Source: Pseudomonadota bacterium (GTDB lineage: Bacteria > Pseudomonadota > Gammaproteobacteria > Xanthomonadales > Xanthomonadaceae). From it: 64,000 nucleotides of DNA. This document shows, piece after piece, positions 18,804 through 27,420 of the stretch (within the stretch, counting starts at the first letter, position 1; the number at the start of each line of letters is the position of its first letter). The DNA is taken from positions 7,624 through 71,623 of the forward strand of contig JAEWFT010000049.1 of NCBI GenBank assembly GCA_023388715.1, written 5' to 3'. The notes beneath the pieces are model-generated. The model did not search any database, had not been told where the DNA came from, and saw nothing but the letters and a program-made list of their open reading frames with translations. Made by a program: the position numbers and the translations under genes.

Positions 18804-18848
18804 GGCGAGCGGGTAAGCTGCCGCGGGGCCTTCCACGGGGACACGCGC

Positions 18849-20351
18849 ATGACCGCAAGCACGCCGCTGCTGATCACGTTCGGCATCTATCTCGCGGCGA
18901 TGCTCGGCATCGGCTTCGTGGCATGGCGGCGCACCCGCGACTTCGACGACTACATCCTCGGCGGGCGCTCGCTGGGCGGTTACGTCACCGCGTTGTCGGC
19001 CGGCGCGTCCGACATGAGCGGCTGGCTGCTGATGGGGCTGCCGGGGGCGCTGTACCTGACCGGGCTTGCGGAGGCCTGGATCGCGATCGGGCTGACGGTC
19101 GGGGCGTGGCTGAACTGGCGCTTCGTGGCCGGCCCGTTGCGCGTCTATACCGAACGCACCGACAACGCGCTGACCCTTCCCGACTACTTCACCACCCGCT
19201 TCGCCGCCGACGGCAAGTTGCTGCGGATCGTCTCCGCGCTGGTGGTGCTGGTGTTCTTCGCGGTGTATTGCGCCAGCGGCATCGTCGCCGGCGCGCGCCT
19301 GTTCGAGAGCGTGTTCGGGATGCCGTATGCGCAGGCGCTGTGGTGGGGCGCGGCCGCGACCGTGCTGTACACCCTGGTCGGCGGGTTCCTGGCGGTCAGC
19401 TGGACCGACACCGTGCAGGCCACCCTGATGATCTTCGCGCTGCTGTTCACGCCGTTGGTGGTGATGCTCAGCGTCGGCGGGCCAGGCGAGGCGCTGCGGC
19501 TGGTGGAGCATGTGGATCCGGCGCGCCTGCAATGGATCGGCGCGGGCGGCGCGGTGGCGGTGCTGTCGGCGACGGCCTGGGGCTTGGGTTACTTCGGCCA
19601 GCCGCACATCCTCGCGCGCTTCATGGCCGCCGATTCGCTGGCAGTGATCCCTCAGGCGCGGCGCATCGCCATGACCTGGATGGTCCTGTGCCTGGCCGGC
19701 GCGATGGCGACGGGCTTTTTCGGCATCGCCTATTTCGCCCGCCACCCGGAGCTCGCCGGCGCGGTGACCGCCAATCCGGAGCGGGTCTTCATCGTCCTGG
19801 CCGAGGCGCTGTTCAATCCATGGATCGCGGGCGTGCTGCTGTCGGCGATCCTGGCCGCGATCATGAGCACCCTGAGTTGCCAGCTGCTGGTCTGCTCCAG
19901 CGCACTGACCGAGGATTTCTACCGCGGGTTCGTGCGGCCGCACGCCGGCGAGCGCGAGCTGGTCTGGGTCGGGCGCGGGATGGTGCTGGCCGTTGCATTG
20001 CTGGCGATCTACATCGCCCGCGATCCGGACAGCCGCGTGCTGGGCCTGGTCAGCTATGCGTGGGCGGGCTTTGGCGCGGCGTTCGGCCCGGTGGTGCTGT
20101 TCTCGCTGTTCTGGAAACGGATGACGCGCGGCGGCGCCCTGGCCGGGATCGTGGTCGGCGCGCTGACGGTGATCCTGTGGAAGCTGGTGGCGGTCGAGCG
20201 GATGGGCAGCGCGCTGTACGAAATCGTGCCGGGCTTCCTTTCCGCCAGCATCGCGGTGGTGGTGGCCAGCCTGCTGGGCCCGGCGCCTTGCCGCGAGGTG
20301 CAGGCGCGCCACGAGCAGGTGCGGTCGAGCCTGCGCGAACAGGGGCATTGA
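18849..20351 (+). CDS. putP: sodium/proline symporter (SSS family)
   Basis: A 500-residue membrane transporter of the sodium:solute symporter family, closest to PutP. Recognisable segments are DDYILGGRSLGG near residue 35, SAGASDMSGWLLMGLPGA at about 49-66 (the PutP sodium/proline-binding helix region), NALTLPDYFTTRF near 105 and STLSCQLLVCSSALTEDFYR near 341. About 12-13 hydrophobic helices are visible. It would import proline as nutrient or osmoprotectant. The ATG at 18849 is preceded by a GGGGAC stretch. No putA or proline regulator is adjacent. Substrate is inferred from family similarity. Confidence 0.9.
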   Translation: MTASTPLLITFGIYLAAMLGIGFVAWRRTRDFDDYILGGRSLGGYVTALSAGASDMSGWLLMGLPGALYLTGLAEAWIAIGLTVGAWLNWRFVAGPLRVYTERTDNALTLPDYFTTRFAADGKLLRIVSALVVLVFFAVYCASGIVAGARLFESVFGMPYAQALWWGAAATVLYTLVGGFLAVSWTDTVQATLMIFALLFTPLVVMLSVGGPGEALRLVEHVDPARLQWIGAGGAVAVLSATAWGLGYFGQPHILARFMAADSLAVIPQARRIAMTWMVLCLAGAMATGFFGIAYFARHPELAGAVTANPERVFIVLAEALFNPWIAGVLLSAILAAIMSTLSCQLLVCSSALTEDFYRGFVRPHAGERELVWVGRGMVLAVALLAIYIARDPDSRVLGLVSYAWAGFGAAFGPVVLFSLFWKRMTRGGALAGIVVGALTVILWKLVAVERMGSALYEIVPGFLSASIAVVVASLLGPAPCREVQARHEQVRSSLREQGH

Positions 20352-20367
20352 TGCACCGCGCGGCGCC

Positions 20368-21330
20368 ATGACGCTCGACCGGCGTCCGCGCGCGATCGCG
20401 CTGATGGGGCCGACCGGCTCCGGCAAGACCGCGGCCGCGCTGGCGCTGGCCGAGCGCCTGGACGGCGAGATCGTCAGCGTCGACTCTGCGCTGGTCTATC
20501 GCGGCCTGGACATCGGCGCGGCCAAGCCGACGGCCGGGGAACTGGCGCGCGTGCCGCACCACCTGGTCGACCTGCGCGAACCGTGGCAACCCTATTCGGC
20601 GGCGGAGTTCGCGCAGGATGCGCGGCGGGCCATCGACGGCATCGTGACCCGCGGCAGGTTGCCGATCCTGGCCGGCGGCACCGGGCTCTACTTCCGCGCC
20701 CTGCTGGAGGGCCTGTCGGCGATGCCGCAGGCCGAACCGGAGGTGCGCGCGGAGCTCGCTGCCCGCGCCGCCGACGCGGGCTGGGCTGCCTTGCACGCGG
20801 AGCTGGCGGCGGTCGATCCGCAGGCCGCCGCGCGCATCCACGCCACCGACGCGCAGCGCATCCAGCGCGCGCTGGAGGTGCATCGCCTGAGCGGTCGCCC
20901 GATCAGCGCCTGGCAGCGCGAAGCGCGCAGCGAGCGGCTGCCGCTTCGGGTGCTCAAGCTTGTTCTGGCGCCGCCGCAGCGCGCGCTGCTGCACCAGCGC
21001 ATCGAACGCCGCTTTGACGCCATGCTGGCCGCGGGCTTCCTCGACGAGGTCCGGCGCCTGCATGCGCTGCCCCAGCTGCGCGCGCATCCACGTCCGCTGG
21101 AGTTGCCGGCGCTGCGCGCGGTCGGCTACCGGCAGGCGTGGGAGCACCTGGACGGCGCCTGCAACGCCGCGCAGTTCCGCGAGCGCGCCATCGCGGCCAC
21201 CCGCCAGCTGGCCAAGCGCCAGTTCACCTGGCTGCGCGGGGAACTGGACGGGCGCTGGTTCGATCCGGCGACCCAGGGCGCGGCGCTGGAGGCGGCAGTG
21301 GCGGGTTTCGTGCCCGATCGCACGCCCTGA
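20368..21330 (+). CDS. miaA: tRNA dimethylallyltransferase
   Basis: Adds the dimethylallyl group to A37 of tRNAs reading UNN codons. The 320-residue protein has the P-loop MGPTGSGKTAAALALAE at residues 13-29, SVDSALVYRGLDIGAAKP near 38, HHLVDLREPWQPYSAAEF near 62 and PILAGGTGLYFRALLEGL near 93. The later DAQRIQRALEVHRLSGRP and the LPALRAVGYRQAWEHL segments are also standard. It starts 16 bases after putP. It precedes hfq, as in E. coli (miaA-hfq-hflX-hflK-hflC), and probably forms the head of that operon, with hfq having its own ribosome site. Confidence 0.96.
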   Translation: MTLDRRPRAIALMGPTGSGKTAAALALAERLDGEIVSVDSALVYRGLDIGAAKPTAGELARVPHHLVDLREPWQPYSAAEFAQDARRAIDGIVTRGRLPILAGGTGLYFRALLEGLSAMPQAEPEVRAELAARAADAGWAALHAELAAVDPQAAARIHATDAQRIQRALEVHRLSGRPISAWQREARSERLPLRVLKLVLAPPQRALLHQRIERRFDAMLAAGFLDEVRRLHALPQLRAHPRPLELPALRAVGYRQAWEHLDGACNAAQFRERAIAATRQLAKRQFTWLRGELDGRWFDPATQGAALEAAVAGFVPDRTP

Positions 21331-21461
21331 GCGGGCTGCGGCCGCAAACCGGCGCGCGTGCGCTACCATCGGGTCGCGCCCTCCGATGGGGAACGGGCGC
21401 GCGGCTGCGGGGATGGCAGGCCGACGACCACAAACAACAACAAGCGTCACCAGGGGACACC

Positions 21462-21728
21462 ATGTCGAAGTCGCAATCCCTCCAGGATCCGTTCCTGAAC
21501 GCCCTGCGCCGCGAGCGCGTGCCGGTCTCGATCTACCTGGTCAACGGCATCAAGCTTCAGGGCACGATCGAATCGTTCGACCAGTTCGTGGTCCTGCTGC
21601 GCAACACCGTCAGCCAGATGATCTACAAGCACGCGATTTCCACCGTGGTGCCGGCGCGCAACGTGCGCATCGCGGCCACCAGCGAGGGCGAGGACGCCGC
21701 CGCCGCGCTCGAGGCGGTCGCCGAGTAG
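21462..21728 (+). CDS. hfq: RNA chaperone Hfq
   Basis: The hexameric Sm-like protein pairs small RNAs with mRNAs. The 88 residues have the conserved N-terminus MSKSQSLQDPFLNALRRE, the Sm1 motif (VSIYLVNGIKLQGTIESFDQF, read in two pieces) and the Sm2 motif YKHAISTVVP (about residues 55-64), including the proximal-face Gln 8 and the KH pair. The short acidic, alanine-rich tail is typical of non-enterobacterial Hfq. The ATG at 21462 follows an AGGGGA site five bases upstream. A TACCAT hexamer at about 21363 could be a -10 in the 130-base gap after miaA; no clear -35 is seen. Confidence 0.96.
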   Translation: MSKSQSLQDPFLNALRRERVPVSIYLVNGIKLQGTIESFDQFVVLLRNTVSQMIYKHAISTVVPARNVRIAATSEGEDAAAALEAVAE

Positions 21729-21785
21729 CGGCGTCCCTGCGGCGCGGGCTTGCATTCGCGGCCCGGCGCCCGCATCTGGGAGCCA

Positions 21786-23114
21786 ATGCCGACCCAATTG
21801 TTCGAACGCTCCCGCGGGGGCGAAAACGCCCTGCTGATCCAGCCGCATGCCGGTGGTCCGCCCGCCGAGGGCGTGCTCGAGGAGTTCGGCGAACTCGCGC
21901 GTTCCGCCGGTGCCACCGTGGCCGCGGTGCTGACCGCCAAGATCGACCGCCCCAACCCCGCCACCCTGATCGGCAGCGGCAAGCTGGAGGAGGTCAAGGC
22001 CGCGCTGGAAGCCACCGGCGCCGACCTCGTGCTGGTCAACCATGCGCTCACCCCCGTGCAGGAGCGCAACCTGGAGCGGGCGCTGGAGCGCCGCGTGGTC
22101 GATCGCACCGGCCTGATCCTGGACATCTTCGCCCAGCGCGCGCGCACCCATGAGGGCAAGCTGCAGGTCGAACTGGCCCAGCTCAGCCACATGGCGACCC
22201 GGCTGGTCCGCGGCTGGACCCACCTGGAGCGCCAGCGCGGCGGTTCGATCGGCCTGCGCGGGCCCGGCGAAACCCAGCTGGAAACCGACCGCCGGTTGCT
22301 GCAGAAGCGCGTCGACATGCTGCAGAAGAGGCTGCAGAAGGTTGAGGTGCAGCACACCCAGATGCGCCGCGCGCGGGTGCGCAGCGAGCTGCCGCGGGTG
22401 GCGCTGGTGGGCTATACCAATGCTGGCAAGTCGACCCTTTTCAACGCGCTGACCGGCGCCGAAGCCTACGCCGCCGACCAGCTGTTCGCGACCCTGGATC
22501 CGACCGTGCGCCGGATCGAGTTGCCCGGCGGTGGGGTGGTGCTGGCCGATACCGTCGGTTTCGTGCGCGACCTGCCGCATGAACTGGTGGCCGCCTTCCG
22601 CTCGACCCTGAGCGAAGCGCGCGAGGCCGACCTGCTGCTGCACGTGGTCGATGCCGACGACCCGCTGCGCGACCAGCGCATGGCGCAGGTCGACGAGGTG
22701 CTGCGCGAGATCGGCGCCGGCGAGATCCCGCAATTGCTGGTGTTCAACAAGATCGACCGGATCGAGGGCGCGCAGGCGCGCATCGATGAGCGCGGCGGCG
22801 AACGCGTCGCGGCGTGGGTGTCCGCGCGCGAAGGCCGCGGGATCGACCTGCTGCGCGACGCCCTGGGCGAACGCCTGGGCCTGCGCCGGGTCGTTGGCGA
22901 GGTTAGCCTGCCGACCGGGGCCGGCCGACTGCGCGCGCGCCTGCATGCACTGGATGCGGTGCGCGGCGAGGAGCACGATGCCGATGGCTGGCGGCTGCGG
23001 GTCGACCTGCCGATCGCGGACGCCGCGCGGCTTGCCGCGCAGCCCGATGGCGCGCCGCTGCGCCCGCTGCTGCCGGCGGGCGCGACCCTGCATCCCGTAG
23101 AATCCAAGGCATGA
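21786..23114 (+). CDS. hflX: ribosome-associated GTPase HflX
   Basis: A GTPase that splits stalled ribosomes under stress. I use ATG 21786 (442 residues), giving the family N-terminus with LFERSRGGENALLIQPH; a TTG at 21750 would add 12 unconserved residues. The N-terminal HflX domain shows NPATLIGSGKLEEVK near residue 58, followed by the RGPGETQLETDRR motif near 160. The G domain has P-loop GYTNAGKSTLFN near 209, DTVGFVRDLPHELV near 255 and the FNKID specificity motif near 319. Its stop overlaps the hflK start by four bases. It follows hfq as in the E. coli operon. Confidence 0.94.
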   Translation: MPTQLFERSRGGENALLIQPHAGGPPAEGVLEEFGELARSAGATVAAVLTAKIDRPNPATLIGSGKLEEVKAALEATGADLVLVNHALTPVQERNLERALERRVVDRTGLILDIFAQRARTHEGKLQVELAQLSHMATRLVRGWTHLERQRGGSIGLRGPGETQLETDRRLLQKRVDMLQKRLQKVEVQHTQMRRARVRSELPRVALVGYTNAGKSTLFNALTGAEAYAADQLFATLDPTVRRIELPGGGVVLADTVGFVRDLPHELVAAFRSTLSEAREADLLLHVVDADDPLRDQRMAQVDEVLREIGAGEIPQLLVFNKIDRIEGAQARIDERGGERVAAWVSAREGRGIDLLRDALGERLGLRRVVGEVSLPTGAGRLRARLHALDAVRGEEHDADGWRLRVDLPIADAARLAAQPDGAPLRPLLPAGATLHPVESKA

Positions 23115-24238
23115 CGATCAAGCACAGTGGCCCGCGCGGCCCCAAGTGGGCCTGGATGGCCTGGAACCGGCCCGGTGGCGGCGGCAGGCCCGCGCGTGGC
23201 GGTGGCAGTGGCGGCGGCCTGGGCGACCTGTTCAACCGCCTGCCCAGCTTCGGCGGCGGTGGCAACGGCGGCGCCCTGCGCTGGGCCGGCATCGCGCTGG
23301 CGGCCTGGATCCTGCTCAACAGCTTCGTGCTGATCACCGAGCAGCAGCGCGGCGTGGTGCTGCGCTTCGGCCAGTTCCACCGGGTCATGCAGCCGGGCCC
23401 GAACTTCAAGCTGCCGTGGCCGATGGAGCGCGTGATCAAGGTTGCCGCCACCCAGATCAAGACCTTCGACAACACCGTTCCCGTGCTCACCGCCGACGAG
23501 AACATCGTGCAGGTGCAGATCAACGTGCAGTACCGGGTGGGCGACGCCCAGCGCTATCTGTTCGGTACCCGCGACGCCGACGAGGTGCTTCGGCAGGCCG
23601 CCCTTTCCAGCGTGCGCGAGCAGGTCGGCCGCTCCACCCTGGACACCGTGCTGGGTGCGCGCAACGCGCTGGCGGTGTCGGCGCGGGAGAACCTGCAGCG
23701 CTCGCTGGACGCCTACCGCACCGGCCTGGTGGTCACCGAGCTGAACCTGCCGAACGCGCGCCCGCCGGAAGAGGTGAAGCCGGCGTTCGACGACGTCAAC
23801 AGTGCGCAGCAGGACAAGGATCGCCTGATCAGCGAGGCCCAGGCCTACGCCGCCAAGGTGGTGCCGGAGGCGCGCGGTACCGCGTCGCGCACGCGCACCG
23901 TGGCCGAGGGCTACAAGACCGCGGAGGTCGCCCGCGCCACCGGTGACGCCGAGCGCTTCACCCTGCTGGTCGAGCAGTACAAGCTGGCGCCGGAAGTCAC
24001 CCGCAAGCGCCTGTGGCTGGAGACCGTGCAGGAGGTGCTGGCGCAGAACCGCAAGGTGGTCGGCGGTGACGGCCGCCAGCTGATCTACGTGCCGATGCGC
24101 GAGGGCGGCAACGTGCCCGAGGCGCCGGTGCAGGCGCTGGTGCCCGAACTGGTGGCGCCCGCCGCCGCGGGCACCGCCGACCCGGTGCGCGCGGGCCGCA
24201 GCGGCCGCACCCCCAGCCGCGAGGAGAACGTGCGATGA
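23111..24238 (+). CDS. hflK: FtsH protease modulator HflK
   Basis: A membrane-anchored SPFH/prohibitin-family protein that with HflC cages FtsH. The 375 residues begin with a glycine-rich cytosolic stretch (residues 20-60, GGGG repeats), then a single helix AGIALAAWILLNSFVLI near 60-76, the TEQQRGVVLRFGQF signature and an SPFH domain (about 78-250) with a coiled-coil region after it. The C-terminal part is alanine/proline rich. It starts at the ATG overlapping the hflX stop and ends overlapping the hflC start (ATGA). FtsH itself is encoded upstream in this window. Confidence 0.94.
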   Translation: MTIKHSGPRGPKWAWMAWNRPGGGGRPARGGGSGGGLGDLFNRLPSFGGGGNGGALRWAGIALAAWILLNSFVLITEQQRGVVLRFGQFHRVMQPGPNFKLPWPMERVIKVAATQIKTFDNTVPVLTADENIVQVQINVQYRVGDAQRYLFGTRDADEVLRQAALSSVREQVGRSTLDTVLGARNALAVSARENLQRSLDAYRTGLVVTELNLPNARPPEEVKPAFDDVNSAQQDKDRLISEAQAYAAKVVPEARGTASRTRTVAEGYKTAEVARATGDAERFTLLVEQYKLAPEVTRKRLWLETVQEVLAQNRKVVGGDGRQLIYVPMREGGNVPEAPVQALVPELVAPAAAGTADPVRAGRSGRTPSREENVR

Positions 24239-25098
24239 AGGCTTCCACCTGGATGTCGATCGCGGTCGCCGCCTTGCTGTTGCTGCTCGGCTCCGTGTTC
24301 GTGGTGCGCGAGGGGCAGACCGCCATCGTGCTCAACCTGGGCAAGGTGGTGCGGGTGGGCCTGGGTCCCGGCCTGCACTTCAAGGTGCCGCTGATCGAGT
24401 CGGCGCGCGTCTTCGACCGTCGCCTGCAGGTGCTGGACGCCGAGGCGGAGCGCTACCTGACCTCCGAGCGCAAGGACGTCAGCGTCGACTTCTTCGCGAT
24501 GGGGGCGATCGAGAACCCCTCGGTGTTCTTCCGCGCCACCGGCGGCGACGAAAGCCTGGCGATCCAGCGTCTGGCGCCGATCATCAAGGACGCGCTGCGC
24601 AACGAGATCAACCAGCGCACGCTGCAGCAGGTCGTCTCCAGCGACCGCATGGAGGTGATCCGCGAGCAGTTGGCCACGATCAACGAAGGCGCCGCCACCG
24701 TCGGCATCCGCATCGTCGACCTGCGGATCAAGCAGATCGACCTGCCGACCGACAGCGACGTCATCGGCCAGGTCTACCGGCGCATGCGCGCCCAGCGCCA
24801 GCAGGTGGCCAGCCGCCTGCGCGCCGAGGGCGAGGAGCAGGCGCTGCTGATCCGCGCCACCGCGGATCGCGACCGCGCGGTGGTGCTGGCCGAGGCCGAG
24901 CGCGACGCGCAGAAGCTGCGCGGCGAAGGCGATGCCGAGGCCGCGCGCATCTACGCCGGCGCCGCCAACCGCGACCCGGGCTTCTACGCCTTCCAGCGCA
25001 GCCTGGAGGCCTACCGCAAGGCGTTCGAGGACGGGCAGGGCGTGATGGTGCTGGAGCGCAACGATCCGTTCCTGCAATACCTGCGCAACGACCGCTGA
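24235..25098 (+). CDS. hflC: FtsH protease modulator HflC
   Basis: Partner of HflK in the FtsH-regulating complex. The 287-residue protein has an N-terminal membrane helix (WMSIAVAALLLLLGSVFVV, residues 4-22), the VREGQTAIVLNLGKVVRVG signature and an SPFH domain to about residue 190, then a charged helix (RQQVASRLRAEGEEQALLIR region). The QKLRGEGDAEAARIYAGA segment near 222-239 and DPGFYAFQRSLEAYRK near 243 are characteristic of HflC. Translationally coupled to hflK. Followed after three bases by a DUF2065 gene, as in many proteobacteria. Confidence 0.95.
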   Translation: MKASTWMSIAVAALLLLLGSVFVVREGQTAIVLNLGKVVRVGLGPGLHFKVPLIESARVFDRRLQVLDAEAERYLTSERKDVSVDFFAMGAIENPSVFFRATGGDESLAIQRLAPIIKDALRNEINQRTLQQVVSSDRMEVIREQLATINEGAATVGIRIVDLRIKQIDLPTDSDVIGQVYRRMRAQRQQVASRLRAEGEEQALLIRATADRDRAVVLAEAERDAQKLRGEGDAEAARIYAGAANRDPGFYAFQRSLEAYRKAFEDGQGVMVLERNDPFLQYLRNDR

Positions 25099-25101
25099 CC
25101 G

Positions 25102-25287
25102 ATGTCGGACCTGTGGGCGGCGCTGTGCCTGGTGGCGGTGATCGAGGGCCTGTTCCTGTTCGCCGCGCCGGGCGCGTGGAAGCGGGCCGCCGAGCAGCTG
25201 CAGGCGCTGCCGGACGAGCACGTGCGCCGGGTGGGCGGGGTGGTGCTGGCGCTGGGCCTGCTGTCGCTCTACCTGGTGCGCGGCTGA
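25102..25287 (+). CDS. DUF2065 (YjeT-like) small membrane protein
   Basis: A 61-residue protein made of two hydrophobic helices (about 5-20 and 44-58) joined by a charged linker, with the pattern LVAVIEGLFLFAAPGAWKRA and a late VVLALGLLSLYLVRG. This fits the DUF2065 family that sits between hflC and purA in many gammaproteobacteria (yjeT in E. coli). Its function is unknown; the position suggests a link to FtsH-HflKC or simply conserved linkage. The ATG is three bases after the hflC stop. Confidence 0.8.
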   Translation: MSDLWAALCLVAVIEGLFLFAAPGAWKRAAEQLQALPDEHVRRVGGVVLALGLLSLYLVRG

Positions 25288-25314
25288 GTCCTCGCGCCTT
25301 TCACCCGGCACGGG

Positions 25315-25320
25315 TAGAAT
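25315..25320 (+). promoter_or_regulatory. possible -10 element of purA
   Basis: TAGAAT lies 53 bases before the purA ATG, just upstream of the terminator-like hairpin. No good -35 is present. If used, transcription would begin near 25327, inside the 5' arm of the hairpin. Confidence 0.3.
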
Positions 25321-25324
25321 GCAC

Positions 25325-25350
25325 AAAAGCCGGGGCCCGCCTCGGCTTTT
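25325..25350 (+). terminator. intrinsic terminator between the hfl operon and purA
   Basis: An 11-base stem (25325-25335 with 25340-25350, one G-T wobble) around a CCCG loop, with A's in the left foot and a TTTT run in the right foot. It lies 38 bases after the DUF2065 stop and ends about 10 bases before the purA ribosome site, so it likely ends the miaA-hfq-hflXKC-DUF2065 transcript. Confidence 0.7.
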
Positions 25351-25372
25351 CTCACGTCTGGAGTTGGCGAAA

Positions 25373-26665
25373 ATGGGTCAGTCGGTCGTTGTACTGGGTG
25401 CGCAATGGGGCGATGAAGGCAAGGGCAAGATCGTCGACCTGCTGACGCAGGACATCGGCGCGGTGGTGCGCTTCCAGGGCGGCCACAACGCCGGCCACAC
25501 GCTGGTGATAGGCGGCAAGAAGACCGTGCTGCACCTGATCCCGTCCGGCATCCTGCGCGACGACGCGCTGTGCCTGATCGGCAACGGCGTGGTGCTGCAC
25601 CCGGGCGCGCTGCAGAAGGAGATCGCCGAGCTGGAAGGAAACGGCGTGGAAGTACGCTCGCGCCTGAAGATCTCGCCGGCGACGCCGCTGATCATGCCGT
25701 ACCACATCGCCCTCGACCAGGCGCGCGAAAAGGCCGCCGGCAAGTCGGCGATCGGCACCACCGGCCGCGGCATCGGCCCGGCCTACGAGGACAAGGTGGC
25801 GCGCCGCGGCATTCGCGTCGCCGACCTGCATTACCCCGACGAGTTGGCCGAGAAGCTGCGTGCGGCGCTCGACTACCACAACTTCGTGCTGACCCAGTAC
25901 CTGAAGGTCGATGCGGTGGACTACCAGCAGACCCTGGACGAGGCGCTGGCGTTCGGCGATTACGTGGAGCCGATGAAGGCGGACGTGGCCGGCATCCTGC
26001 ACGACCTGCGCAAGCAGGGCCGCAAGGTGCTGTTCGAGGGCGCGCAGGGCTCGCTGCTGGACATCGACCACGGCACCTATCCCTACGTCACGTCGTCCAA
26101 CACCACGGTGGGCGGCGCCTATGCGGGCACCGGCGTCGGCGCCGACGCGATCGACTACGTGCTCGGCATCGCCAAGGCCTACGCCACCCGCGTCGGCGGC
26201 GGGCCGTTCCCGACCGAACTCAACGATGCGATCGGGCAGGGGCTGCGCGACCGCGGCCAGGAATACGGCGCCACCACCGGCCGCCCGCGCCGCTGCGGCT
26301 GGATGGACATCGTCGCGCTCAAGCGCGCGGTGGCGATCAACGGCATTTCCGGCCTGTGCATCACCAAGCTGGACATCCTCGACGGCATGGACACGCTGAA
26401 GATGTGCATCGCCTACGAGTACCGCGGCAAGCGCACCGAGTACGCGCCGCTGGATGCCAAGGGCTGGGACGAGATCACGCCGGTCTACCTGGAGTTCCCG
26501 GGCTGGCAGGAGTCGACCGCCGGCATCACCGAATGGGACAAGCTGCCGCCTGCCGCGCGCGCCTACCTGCGTTCGCTGGAGGAGCTGGCGGGCTGCCCGC
26601 TGGCGATCGTCTCCACCGGCCCGGATCGCGACGCCAACATCGTCCTCCACGACCCCTTCGCCTGA
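25373..26665 (+). CDS. purA: adenylosuccinate synthetase
   Basis: First committed step from IMP to AMP: forms adenylosuccinate from IMP and aspartate using GTP. The ATG at 25373, preceded by GGAG nine bases upstream, gives 430 residues with the canonical N-terminus VVVLGAQWGDEGKGKIVDLL (catalytic Asp and P-loop near 12-20) and the FQGGHNAGHTLV segment (catalytic His near 42). GTTGRGIGPAYEDK near 128, EGAQGSLLDIDHGTYPYVT near 222 and the TTGRPRRCGW motif near 300 are all present. A longer frame starting upstream would cross the terminator hairpin and is not used. hflXKC-purA linkage is common. Confidence 0.97.
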   Translation: MGQSVVVLGAQWGDEGKGKIVDLLTQDIGAVVRFQGGHNAGHTLVIGGKKTVLHLIPSGILRDDALCLIGNGVVLHPGALQKEIAELEGNGVEVRSRLKISPATPLIMPYHIALDQAREKAAGKSAIGTTGRGIGPAYEDKVARRGIRVADLHYPDELAEKLRAALDYHNFVLTQYLKVDAVDYQQTLDEALAFGDYVEPMKADVAGILHDLRKQGRKVLFEGAQGSLLDIDHGTYPYVTSSNTTVGGAYAGTGVGADAIDYVLGIAKAYATRVGGGPFPTELNDAIGQGLRDRGQEYGATTGRPRRCGWMDIVALKRAVAINGISGLCITKLDILDGMDTLKMCIAYEYRGKRTEYAPLDAKGWDEITPVYLEFPGWQESTAGITEWDKLPPAARAYLRSLEELAGCPLAIVSTGPDRDANIVLHDPFA

Positions 26666-26667
26666 GC

Positions 26668-27273
26668 ATGCAGCGGCCGTTCTCGGCGGCCTGCGAGCGC
26701 AACCGCGAGCCGATCCTCGCGGTGCTGCGCGACACGTTCGCCGACGCGCGCCACGTGCTGGAGATCGGCAGCGGCACCGGCCAGCACGCGGTGCATTTCG
26801 CCGCGGCGATGCCATGGCTGCAGTGGCAGGCCAGCGATGCCGTCGAGAACCTCGACGGCATCCGAGCCTGGCTGGACGAGGCCGGGCTGGCGAACACGCC
26901 ACCGCCCATCGAGCTGCAGTCGCTCGCGGGCCGGGGCCTGCATCCTGCCCCCGCACGCCGCTTCGACGCGGTGTTCTCGGCCAACACCCTGCACATCATG
27001 GGATGGCCGGAGGTGGAGGCGTTGTTTGCCGGGCTCGCCGGCGTGCTTGAAGAAGGGCGCGCGGTGGTGGCGGTCTACGGTCCGTTCAATCGCGGCGGCG
27101 CCTACACCAGCGACAGCAATCGCGCGTTCGACGGCTGGCTGAAGGCGCGCGATCCGCGCTCGGGCATCCGCGATTTCGAGGCAGTGGATGCGCTGGCGCG
27201 CGGCGCCGGCCTGCAGCTGGAAACCGATGCGGCGATGCCGGCCAACAACGCCCTGCTGGCCTGGCGTCGCTGA
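26668..27273 (+). CDS. DUF938 SAM-dependent methyltransferase
   Basis: A 201-residue protein of the DUF938 family, a class I methyltransferase fold of unknown substrate. The N-terminus has SAACERNREPILAVLRDTF, then the SAM-binding motif VLEIGSGTGQHAVHFA near residue 31, WQASDAVENLDGIRAW near 54, and the FSANTLHIMGW segment near 101. The later GPFNRGGAYTSDSNRAFD motif (about 131-148) is specific to DUF938. It begins two bases after the purA stop, so it is likely co-transcribed. The link to purine metabolism, if any, is unknown. Confidence 0.85.
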   Translation: MQRPFSAACERNREPILAVLRDTFADARHVLEIGSGTGQHAVHFAAAMPWLQWQASDAVENLDGIRAWLDEAGLANTPPPIELQSLAGRGLHPAPARRFDAVFSANTLHIMGWPEVEALFAGLAGVLEEGRAVVAVYGPFNRGGAYTSDSNRAFDGWLKARDPRSGIRDFEAVDALARGAGLQLETDAAMPANNALLAWRR

Positions 27274-27385
27274 ACCAGCGGCGGTCGGCAAGCATTGGCT
27301 TGAACGATCGGGGGCAAGTCCCTGATTCGCCAGCGTCCCAATCCCTGAGACGGCAACGCGGTCTGATCCGATCGACAGACGCCGC

Positions 27386-27420
27386 TTGCCTTCGCCGGCG
27401 AAGGTAAATAGATTTTTACC
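27386..27420 (+). promoter_or_regulatory. lexA-imuAB-dnaE2 promoter with overlapping inverted-repeat operator
   Basis: TTGCCT (27386-27391) and TAGATT (27409-27414) are spaced by exactly 17 bases, a good sigma-70 arrangement. The start point would fall near 27421, the A of the lexA ATG. A perfect inverted repeat GGTAAA-N6-TTTACC (27403-27420) is centred on the -10 and ends at the start codon. There is no ribosome site at proper distance (GAAGG is 16 bases away). I infer a LexA operator and a leaderless mRNA; I do not know this box as a published LexA site. Confidence 0.6.

Noticed and set aside
23160..23280. Glycine-coding repeats at the start of hflK as a DNA repeat element
   Set aside because: The repetition comes from Gly codons in the usual HflK N-terminal glycine-rich region and is not a separate repeat.
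27274..27385. A small RNA or attenuator between the DUF938 gene and lexA
   Set aside because: No strong hairpin with T-run or conserved core could be seen; only the promoter and operator near the lexA start have support.
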